Shown: one piece after another, positions 7,001 through 13,260 of the stretch
How the letters are laid out: each line of letters opens with the position of its first letter
Numbering within the stretch: position 1 is the stretch's first letter
From: a virus
Virus record (IMG/VR): IMGVR_UViG_3300014060_000176
Location: 1 to 20,990 of that record
Direction: 5' to 3' (one strand)
Length of the DNA stretch: 20,990 nt
The notes under the pieces: generated by a model
What the model was told of the DNA's origin: nothing
Database searches by the model: none
Seen by the model: the letters and a program-made list of their open reading frames with translations, nothing else
Translations under genes and position numbers: made by a program

Positions 7001-9876
7001 TGCAATCCGATGGCGCGCACCTGCCTAATTGCATCTTCGTCAGATACCTTGCCAAGCGGCACTTCCATCGACTTATCGGAGCGCCCGCCCTTGAGCGCCG
7101 TGACCAGCGCCGCATTGGCTTCCATTTCGCCCAGCGCCGTCCCGAGTATCTTGTGCGCCTGTTCAACAGCCGCTTTTCGACGATGTAGCAACTCTCGCGC
7201 CGCTTCAAAATCAGCGCCGTGACTGGCTTCTCCAAGCCCGATTTCCTTCGCAGCATCGTGCAACTCTTGCGCTTCCTGCATGGCCTCTTTCGAGGTTTCC
7301 ATGTAGTGATGCAGGTGAAAATCTTCCATGCCAGACGTCAACTTGTCCATTTCATCGGCTGGTAGATCGGCGTGTAAGCGGCGCGCCAATACCTGCGCCG
7401 CCCCCTCAACACCAAGCACATCGACAACAGAGCGGTCTATCAGCGCAGCGCCACCAGCAGTAAGCGCCAAGGCGTTGATCGAGTTGAATGCGCCAGCACC
7501 GATATGTCGGCGCATTGCCTTTTCTGGCTCGTCCGCCTCTTTGTCTATCGTGGACAGGAATGCCTTGGTGCGGATGGTGCGCAAGTCATTCTCAATATCG
7601 GCCTGAATGTCAGAATCTTCCGGTGCGGACACCTCAAGGTTGTACGCCTTGACCTCTTTTGCCTCGTCAATGTCTTTGTTCGCTGCTTGAGCGGCCTTTT
7701 GCACCGCCTTCCATTCCTTTTGAGCTTTGATGAGCTCAACCGCATCTGATGCGGATGCCAGCGTAGCTTTGATGCTTGATGCTATCGGTTCACGAATCGT
7801 CTCAAGCTCAGACTTGATCTGCCGGGCAGTATCGCCACGCGCTTTAATCGCAGATCGTTGCGCCTCCGACATGATCGACTGCCTTGATTCTTTCTTCCCG
7901 GCAGCCTCTTGCTGAATTTCCTCTTGCGTTGCCCCGTTGGCGGCAGCACGTTCCGCGTAGTGCGCTGAGAATCCAAGCCCGCTCATGCTCTGAGGGTGCG
8001 CATCATCCAAGTCTGAAATATTGAGTTTGGCAGAATCTGAATGCTCATTCGGCTCAACCGATACGCCGCCCGCCTCTTCGCGCGCCATCGCGTCAGTCAG
8101 CAAGTTCTGATGCTGTAACTCGACAGCCGCATTAGCCCGTTTCAGTAGTTCGCTATGGTGGCGGTGTTCAATCTTTTGCTTTGTGGCATCGGATACGTTT
8201 TCAGGTATCTTGGGCTCAAGGTCTTCCGCCTTCCACCCCATCTTGTCGGCAACTTTTTGCACGAAAGCCTTGTCGGCCATTCGCCTTTGCGACTGCACGG
8301 ACTCGCGCGCCTGTTTTTTGCCGTGATCGATACCCAGTTCTTTATCTCGCGCACGCTGTTGTTTTTTCGCATCGCGCTTAGTCTTTGCGCTTTCCGCTGC
8401 GTGCTCTTTGTAGCTGGACTCTGGTTTAAGCCCGCGCAACTTGAGGTAGTTCAGCTTGCCGCCGGCCCCGCCGATGACGTGAAATACTCCCGAGCCATGC
8501 TGCGCCTCCTGCACCATCACGGGCACACCAGTCGAGCCAGCGCCGTTTGGGTGAACAGTGATCCAGCGTTGACCAGGCGCAAGCGCCTTAACCAGAAGGT
8601 CATCATCAACGAATGAAAACTGCGCACCAGTAAGTTCGTGGCGATTGCCATTTGGGAAAATCAGGCTGATCGACTTAATCATCCGCCCATTAGCAGCCTT
8701 CGCTTTTTCGACAAAGGCATCCACTGGAATGGCGGTGATCGGCCCAAGGAAACGCGGGTCATCATAGTGCTTGAGATAAGCGGCGCGGGCATCATCTTCC
8801 GATGCAAAGTTCAACATGCACTTGTCTTCATCGTAGTGCGCCCAGTCGCCATACTTGCGCTGATGCACCACATAGACTGTATCGGCATTCTCATCAGGGC
8901 CGATGTACACATCAACCTGATCACCATCGCTTCCCTCGGTCGAATTGATGTACCCGTATGCGAAAAGCATCTTGGTTTTCCAGCCATTACCTTTGCGGAT
9001 AGATCCGGGCTCGTTTTCAATCGAGATAGTCAGCCCGTGCCATGCCATCTTTCGCTTGGCATAGTTTCCGGCCTCGGCCTGCGCTGGAGTAGGAGTCTCT
9101 GTTAATTCACCCCCATCTATCGCCTTGACCAATTCGGCCAAATAGCGGATAGTGTCGTCTTGGGGCCAGCCAATACCTGTGTGTGCCCCGCCAAGCTCGA
9201 AAGAGCCTGCCAATGGCGTGCAGTGCAAATTGGTAAACATGGTGGAATCATCGGTTTGCAATGATGATTCAAACGAAGCCCCAACAGACTTCCTGATTGG
9301 GGATTCGACTTTTTTGACTTCAATTCCACGCATCTTGGCTGGCCTGTATCCTCCCTTATCAGATGGCGCAGTTAATCTCTTGAATTCATCGTGTGGCCAA
9401 TAATGATATGAGCGGAAGCGATACTCTTTTTCGTCAGGACGCCATTCCAAAACAACCACATCGTGATCGCCATGCACAACACGTTCTATAAATAAATCTC
9501 TTGAACCGTTTTCAAGCACAACACCAGGGTTAGCCAGCGTATCAATGATCGCGCTCATACGCTGTGCGCGCTCAGGCCAAAATACGCGCTTTTCATTTAC
9601 CGTCTTTGTATAAGCGTGCCATTGGTTATCATTCATATTAACCCTGACACGACGCAAGCCGCCTTTACGCTTAATAACTATCGACCAATTACCGGCAATA
9701 TGATCGGCGTAATACTGCTTCGCTTCAGACAATGATTGAATATGAGAAGAAGGAGGCAACCATGCTGAATAATCGCCATCAACAGGGGCTGATATAAACC
9801 TGCCAGTTGTTTTGGCGTGGTATGGATTGCCTTGAGATTTGGCAAGCGTAAGAGAATCGAAGTCGGTAGCATTCAT
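4069..9876 (-). CDS. giant polyvalent protein: PBECR-like region, InPase-like domain, SNF2/DarB-like helicase (1935 aa)
   Basis: Residues about 30-170 (RMSAIIDTLANPGVVLENG, then LFIERVV and VVVLEW) resemble the PBECR family of barnase/EndoU-like phage nucleases; this is the weakest call. Residues about 270-395 contain TEGSDGDQVDVYIGPDEN, YDEDKCMLNF and ITAIPVDAFVEKAK, matching the inorganic-pyrophosphatase-like domain (InPase) described in polyvalent proteins. RWITVHPNG and VFHVIGGAGGKLN (about 437-475) are another common phage block. A long charged helical centre follows. The C-terminal 500 residues are a superfamily 2 helicase: GTGAGKTAM near 1444, ADEAHN near 1575 and QRGGRIHRIGQK near 1868. 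DMF peptides occur twice and the protein ends in NESLF. Such proteins are thought to be packaged and ejected to protect incoming DNA; that role is inference. I chose the ATG at 9876 because the TCGTGA motif spacing (16 nt) then matches other sites; ATG 9885 is also in frame. Confidence 0.85.
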   Translation of the reverse strand: MNATDFDSLTLAKSQGNPYHAKTTGRFISAPVDGDYSAWLPPSSHIQSLSEAKQYYADHIAGNWSIVIKRKGGLRRVRVNMNDNQWHAYTKTVNEKRVFWPERAQRMSAIIDTLANPGVVLENGSRDLFIERVVHGDHDVVVLEWRPDEKEYRFRSYHYWPHDEFKRLTAPSDKGGYRPAKMRGIEVKKVESPIRKSVGASFESSLQTDDSTMFTNLHCTPLAGSFELGGAHTGIGWPQDDTIRYLAELVKAIDGGELTETPTPAQAEAGNYAKRKMAWHGLTISIENEPGSIRKGNGWKTKMLFAYGYINSTEGSDGDQVDVYIGPDENADTVYVVHQRKYGDWAHYDEDKCMLNFASEDDARAAYLKHYDDPRFLGPITAIPVDAFVEKAKAANGRMIKSISLIFPNGNRHELTGAQFSFVDDDLLVKALAPGQRWITVHPNGAGSTGVPVMVQEAQHGSGVFHVIGGAGGKLNYLKLRGLKPESSYKEHAAESAKTKRDAKKQQRARDKELGIDHGKKQARESVQSQRRMADKAFVQKVADKMGWKAEDLEPKIPENVSDATKQKIEHRHHSELLKRANAAVELQHQNLLTDAMAREEAGGVSVEPNEHSDSAKLNISDLDDAHPQSMSGLGFSAHYAERAAANGATQEEIQQEAAGKKESRQSIMSEAQRSAIKARGDTARQIKSELETIREPIASSIKATLASASDAVELIKAQKEWKAVQKAAQAANKDIDEAKEVKAYNLEVSAPEDSDIQADIENDLRTIRTKAFLSTIDKEADEPEKAMRRHIGAGAFNSINALALTAGGAALIDRSVVDVLGVEGAAQVLARRLHADLPADEMDKLTSGMEDFHLHHYMETSKEAMQEAQELHDAAKEIGLGEASHGADFEAARELLHRRKAAVEQAHKILGTALGEMEANAALVTALKGGRSDKSMEVPLGKVSDEDAIRQVRAIGLQRGDYSIDRVAGNQVLTITPDGLDRLAKPVDREELDRTRNTLAILNGEHDEDDWLPQGFAKRPDLALDLKPGVAATLARPFKPSGDMRQSIRDYIGGRAADGDSPDAIVEDLQSADFFQKSGNTEAYREALDEVAARTDKDGKLLRNEDLAGVFNDYADSFVQREYGGKIATIQRQNFESDAVAQDALHRALSDTPEGIAAYKPIGELTTDDQQTLRKFFHANVAHESDEAEILRERLDGMAHIEPEKEVRDMFGETTSNPEWQAWKSQRDALAEEVNASSLTWAKYADAMHGHENAYASVQDLIRSKVGQSFHENYNKLNPNAPLKLGRQVVRNNLNHLDAVDPKARLAREAKERALIDGLRERSQGKYAAGSVSDKLDAAREEQEAFNQSQMGFFSTEQEPDMFGDTPAKAEKPLSSDERYTLGHAAERTIAAMMPVVGQNFKPGRPLKLFSPTMSGPDGVMRQRAIKIIEKNKRVALAAGTGAGKTAMMLGAFSHLQSQGKAKRGLFLVPSIVQGQIGAEALRFMEPGKYSWHCEPGASRDERIAAYKDPKHHFTVMTHQSFRDDMLHLGAQHAGVDAASMSARLEAMQPEQRSAWMKGVMAKEGINYDFLAADEAHNTLNRAGKENSAMANVVDSVSANSEFYIHSTADVIKNDLSEAADIMKKMDPKRYGDTAAFMRRYGVNTQGAQDALKRELIRHVLPFKIEPKIRADKKEIAVKPTESQIKALSDLDKNLGRVRMARMEGKVDVEAMKAISPEHFKDAPESEHEAIAKELSSSIGIIKGSAVRAILDSSPDSAKIDALASIANERKGKPGVVFAHSLEAVQNIKARLEKDGHRVMTLTGADSSVDKSAKIRGFNPDKGDRTHDIMVASDAGATGANLQSGQWLTQFDSPMTAMTHAQRGGRIHRIGQKNDVELMDLVADHPSERNARERLKTKYALRELMSSSFEGLDDTGLAAFLHQRKVSQANESLF

Positions 9877-9882
9877 GCCGCC

Positions 9883-9899
9883 CATAGTGAAGTCACGAC
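9883..9899 (-). promoter_or_regulatory. TCGTGA-N4-ACNAT motif, copy 3 (upstream of 1935-aa protein)
   Basis: The minus strand reads GTCGTGACTTCACTATG, ending 6 nt before the ATG at 9876 and including the alternative ATG at 9885. AGTG and CACT flank the core as a 4-bp dyad. It fills the short gap after the homing-endonuclease-like gene. Confidence 0.55.
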
Positions 9900-9904
9900 A
9901 CTGG

Positions 9905-10729
9905 CTAGGTTGCGCCAACAAAGTCCCTGAAAAATTCACCTCTTACCCAATGCGCGCGGTGTTTTTCCATTATATCGGCCTCATACCGTCCGGCATCATT
10001 TACCTGGCACTTCAATAGCAGTTGCCCAGATTGCCCGAACTGATTTGTAAAATGGCGGAACCTATCGTTATGATCCTCGCTTGTCGTGCTCCCGAACTTC
10101 AATAGTCCGTTGCTCATTTTTGCGATGTAAAACCATCCAGGCTTCCCAGAGGTTTTACCGCTCTTCGCCAATTTGATGTTTGTTGCTGGGCTTGCTCTAT
10201 ATTTGCGGGTCAACCCGTCCGACATTTTCTTGCAGTGCTCTTGCGTCATTTTTCGCTTTGACCACGGAGCATTTCCGTTTTGTTGCCACGCGCTGATTCG
10301 CCCTCGCGTTTCTTCGGAGACTTCCCTTCCGGTCATGCGGATACGCGTCTTCTCTATCGCGCAACACATCAACCCCTTGCCATCAGAGATTATGCCTCTT
10401 GCCATAACCTCGAAGGTTTTGCCGTGAGCTGGACATTTAACGGTGATTTTATTGTCTGTTCCGCGATATTCGCCAACCAACTCATAACCCAGCGCGGCAA
10501 TGCGCTTCCGCACTTCCTCAACAGTCAATGCCGAGCTCTCAATGCCACAGCATTTCATGCCCTGCCCACGGAATATATTGGCTGGCATTACTTCATCCAC
10601 AAAGCCATGGCGCTTGCATTCGACAGCAACTTTGGTATGCGCATTCTTGTAGCTGGCACGCAACACAAACCCATGCGCCACGAACCTCGCTTCAGCCTCG
10701 AATTGCGTCAATTTTTTACCGGCTGCCAT
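9905..10729 (-). CDS. free-standing GIY-YIG homing-endonuclease-like protein (274 aa)
   Basis: The C-terminus has the GIY-YIG/T5orf172 layout: GWFYIAKMSNGLLKFGST (198-215) supplies the FY and KFG strands, Arg223 follows in DRFRHF, and Glu250 lies in YEADIMEK. All expected catalytic positions are filled. Residues about 131-178 (TGREVSEETRGRIS... and MTQEHCKKMSDG) look like a NUMOD3 DNA-binding helix pair. The N-terminus has two repeats of about 50 residues (14-62 and 73-124), each with a C-x2-HG core and ending in CC, similar to zinc-ribbon-like repeats in phage homing endonucleases. The start ATG at 10729 has AAAGGA just upstream, overlapping the end of the head gene; a TTG at 10831 would extend it unnecessarily into that gene. 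It is inserted between the head and ejection genes, with no intron visible. The likely action is site-specific cleavage of related phage DNA that lacks the gene. Confidence 0.85.
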   Translation of the reverse strand: MAAGKKLTQFEAEARFVAHGFVLRASYKNAHTKVAVECKRHGFVDEVMPANIFRGQGMKCCGIESSALTVEEVRKRIAALGYELVGEYRGTDNKITVKCPAHGKTFEVMARGIISDGKGLMCCAIEKTRIRMTGREVSEETRGRISAWQQNGNAPWSKRKMTQEHCKKMSDGLTRKYRASPATNIKLAKSGKTSGKPGWFYIAKMSNGLLKFGSTTSEDHNDRFRHFTNQFGQSGQLLLKCQVNDAGRYEADIMEKHRAHWVRGEFFRDFVGAT

Positions 10730-10731
10730 GC

Positions 10732-11895
10732 CTATCCTTTCTTTTTGGCAAAATGCTCTTTTAGCCACTCCGAGAACTTGGGGTCGTCGTTTGGTTTCGC
10801 CGATGCAACCTCGACAAACCGCCCCCTGCAATGCGGGTGTATTGCCCCTGGAACAATCTTTGCCAATTCAGAATCGCCACGCTTAACCAACTGACCGCCA
10901 ACTCGCCTATACGGGGATGATGAACGGGTGTGATTATCCTTGCCAGACCAGACCTCAGTATCCCAGTTTTTATTGGGCTTGTCAGGCGGCACAACCGTCA
11001 TGATTGTGCCATCGATCTTGCGGCAGAAGTCACACGCACCGGCATATTGCTCCATGCGTTTTACCTTCGTTCCCGCTTTGAGCGAACCGATGAACCCGTT
11101 TCCGCTCATGTTGGCGGCCTCGGTGAGCGCAATTCTGCGCCAATCCTTGTTGAGTACAGCGAATTCGTCCAGCAACTTTCCTTCCAAGTTGCGCTTCGCC
11201 ATTGCCGACGGCACGCCTTCGAACTCTTCTTTCTTCCAGTTGACCACCGCAAGCTTCATTCTGACGCGCGACGACTCAGTTACGTTCGCCACATACTGAC
11301 AGCAACGGTGTTGCCCAAAGTCTATGGCGGCCTTTTGCGCCGATGTCATGCCGAAATCGCGTTGGATTATATTGAGATCAACAGGCATTTTCGCCGCCGC
11401 TGCGCCAGCCGCGACCGCCGCCATTTCCGGCATGTGCTTTTGAACCCGCCCCATCATGGATGCGCGAGTGACTTGCCACTTGGCATCGTCCATCATCACA
11501 TCCTGGGGAAGGTATTTCTGGACAAGGTAATCGACGACCATCATCCAGTCATCAAGGGTAAATACCTCCGGTGGGAGCGCTTCAAGGTACAGCTTGGCAC
11601 CTTCAAGCTCATCTTTTCCCCAGCGGACAAACATCTTTGGCTTGGGAACAGGTGTTTTGCTCGGCTTGTGAAAGCCGCCCTTAATCCACTTCATCAGCTC
11701 GGCGAGAATCTTGCCAAGGCGATCTAGCCCGAACGATGTCCACTTCTCGATGAGATCACGAATAAATGGCGACTCATGAGGACGCCAAATGTCGTGGTCA
11801 TCATCATGCAGCGCCTTGTGCATGTCTTCCAGAACAGAATCAGATGCGCAGCAGGACAGCGGGCCGATGTCGATAAGCAGAGGGGTTCTATTCAT
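10732..11895 (-). CDS. head morphogenesis / minor capsid protein, Mu F/SPP1 gp7-like (387 aa)
   Basis: The C-terminal half holds the SPP1 gp7/Mu F signature: DWRRIALTEAANMSGNGF, then a GACDFCRKIDG zinc-type CxxC, and HPHCRGRF near residue 355. In the family this protein joins the portal vertex during prohead assembly, and some members are ejected. The N-terminal half is helical, with an Ala-rich stretch (MAAVAAGAAAAKMP). Its position two genes after the portal fits. No strong Shine-Dalgarno is visible in the 18-nt gap upstream. There is no C-terminal toxin domain of the kind often fused to Mu F proteins; the protein stops soon after the HPHC motif with a Lys-rich tail. Confidence 0.85.
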   Translation of the reverse strand: MNRTPLLIDIGPLSCCASDSVLEDMHKALHDDDHDIWRPHESPFIRDLIEKWTSFGLDRLGKILAELMKWIKGGFHKPSKTPVPKPKMFVRWGKDELEGAKLYLEALPPEVFTLDDWMMVVDYLVQKYLPQDVMMDDAKWQVTRASMMGRVQKHMPEMAAVAAGAAAAKMPVDLNIIQRDFGMTSAQKAAIDFGQHRCCQYVANVTESSRVRMKLAVVNWKKEEFEGVPSAMAKRNLEGKLLDEFAVLNKDWRRIALTEAANMSGNGFIGSLKAGTKVKRMEQYAGACDFCRKIDGTIMTVVPPDKPNKNWDTEVWSGKDNHTRSSSPYRRVGGQLVKRGDSELAKIVPGAIHPHCRGRFVEVASAKPNDDPKFSEWLKEHFAKKKG

Positions 11896-11913
11896 GTGGC
11901 CGTGGCAGCGTCA

Positions 11914-12582
11914 TCAATTAAACTCATCCCACGCCACGGAAATCATCAAGCGCCTATTGTTCGTAGTAACCGATGCCGCGTGCCAGATCACCACACCTTC
12001 ACCAGGTCGCAGAATAATCTCTTCGTGTTCCGATGTGACGTTAAAAGTATCAACCAACGGGTTCCGGCTCCCACCGGCGCCGACTGCCGAATCCATTGTT
12101 TGATAAAAATTCGCATCAATAGTAGCACCCAGCGACGCCACCGCAGTAGCCCAGGCATCAGCTACCTCGCCTTGATTGGTATTGAAGGTAGAGTCGATAC
12201 TGGCCGGAGTTATCAGCGCGCTGCTATTGATACCAGTGAAAGTAAAGCGGCTTAGACGTAACTCTCCGACCGCTTGATCTATCGCCGTTGCCGCAAACTG
12301 AGAGCGTATCTTGATGTTGGAAATTTGCATCTTAATCGTTGATGCCACAGGGTTGTATAACCATAGGAACCCGGTCGTAATTCCATCTTGCGCATCAATT
12401 GGTACGATTGCCACAGGGGATTGCGCCTTGAATACGCCAACAATATCCCGTTTATCAACGACTACGACCATATCCTCGTGTACGGTATTCGCGCCAATCA
12501 CTCGCGTCTGTGTACGTTTCATTTTTCCGCTATGCCATCTGTCTTCGGGGAGTTGTATTTTGCTCGCAACTGGGGCGGTCAT
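11914..12582 (-). CDS. phage protein of unknown function, predicted beta-rich (222 aa)
   Basis: The ATG at 12582 is preceded by AGGAG at good spacing. The sequence is dominated by short alternating hydrophobic/polar strands with Thr, Ser and Asn, few charges, no cysteines, no signal peptide and no membrane segment. It ends VAWDEFN after a stretch EEIILRPGEGVVIWHAASV that reads like a cupin or jelly-roll strand pair. The place between the portal-linked 218-aa gene and the head morphogenesis gene suggests a head-associated role such as a decoration or vertex protein, but no specific family is recognised. Confidence 0.75.
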   Translation of the reverse strand: MTAPVASKIQLPEDRWHSGKMKRTQTRVIGANTVHEDMVVVVDKRDIVGVFKAQSPVAIVPIDAQDGITTGFLWLYNPVASTIKMQISNIKIRSQFAATAIDQAVGELRLSRFTFTGINSSALITPASIDSTFNTNQGEVADAWATAVASLGATIDANFYQTMDSAVGAGGSRNPLVDTFNVTSEHEEIILRPGEGVVIWHAASVTTNNRRLMISVAWDEFN

Positions 12583-12603
12583 AATTTACTCCTGTTCGTT
12601 TGT

Positions 12604-13260
12604 TTAAAGTATTGAAATATCTTGCGGCTTGCGCGCCTCGGTAAGCGCAGCGATCAGAGCTTGATGCATGGCGGCCATGTCGCCATTTTTCTCGCTCATC
12701 ATGGCAATGGCAGCGCACAATCCCTGAAACTGTGCGGCCTGACTGTCTTTGAGCTGGGCAATCGCGACCACAACATCGGTTGCCATTGCGGCCTGAGCAC
12801 GAATCACCGCATCCAGTAAATTGCTCATGGTGCGCAGAGTTTCATTCAACGGGTGATTTTCTGGCGTGACTGGAACAGCAGGAACGCTAATCAGTGCCTT
12901 TTCTAGAGTTTCGGCATCGTCACTAGCGCCAAGATCATAATCCTCAATCTTGCCTCGCACGAAAACCCGCTTGCCGTTCTCGTCTTCCATGATCGAGCCG
13001 TCTTCACCGCGATCAACGATAGTCATCTTGCGCTCAGCCCGAGCCCGGTGCGCGATGTAACCGCCCCACTCGACTTGATGCTCGCCGCCACCGTCAGCAT
13101 CAACAAGCATTCCATGCTTACCGATACCGGCCACCACGCCATGATGCGGGCCGCCATGTTCAGGATGCTTGTAATAAATGGAATCACCGGTCAGGACGCT
13201 TGGCTTGTTCGGCTCTTCGGCATCAGGCTTGATGCTGGTTACGGGCTTCAAATTCTTCAT
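12604..13260 (-). CDS. head-region protein with SH3/KOW-like N-terminus (218 aa), function unknown
   Basis: The start ATG overlaps the portal stop (ATGA), so translation is coupled to the portal. Residues about 24-72 (GDSIYYKHPEHGG, GVVAGIGKHGMLVDADG, EHQVEWGGYI) form a small-barrel-like module very similar in pattern to one in the zeta protein. A charged middle (RGEDGSIMEDENGKRVFVRGK) follows. Residues about 140-215 are long amphipathic helices with many Ala and Met, likely a coiled coil. The position right after the portal is often occupied by a scaffold, protease or ejection-associated protein; no protease motif is visible. Confidence 0.75.
   Translation of the reverse strand: MKNLKPVTSIKPDAEEPNKPSVLTGDSIYYKHPEHGGPHHGVVAGIGKHGMLVDADGGGEHQVEWGGYIAHRARAERKMTIVDRGEDGSIMEDENGKRVFVRGKIEDYDLGASDDAETLEKALISVPAVPVTPENHPLNETLRTMSNLLDAVIRAQAAMATDVVVAIAQLKDSQAAQFQGLCAAIAMMSEKNGDMAAMHQALIAALTEARKPQDISIL

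Noticed and set aside
1-9876. The idea that the 1935-aa helicase protein and the left methyltransferase protein are one gene broken in two
   Set aside because: Each has its own start region and N-terminal domains, and four other genes with intact frames lie between them.
9877-9939. GTG at 9939 as start of the giant protein
   Set aside because: It overlaps the GIY-YIG-like gene and the TCGTGA motif; an ATG at 9876 (or 9885) fits the spacing seen at other motif sites.
10280-10894. Plus-strand open frame of 204 codons
   Set aside because: Antisense to the GIY-YIG-like gene and the head gene end; no domain and no operon context.
10930-11727. Plus-strand open frame of 265 codons opposite the head morphogenesis gene
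   Set aside because: It is antisense to a gene with clear Mu F/gp7 motifs, has no recognisable domain, and every supported gene is on the minus strand.
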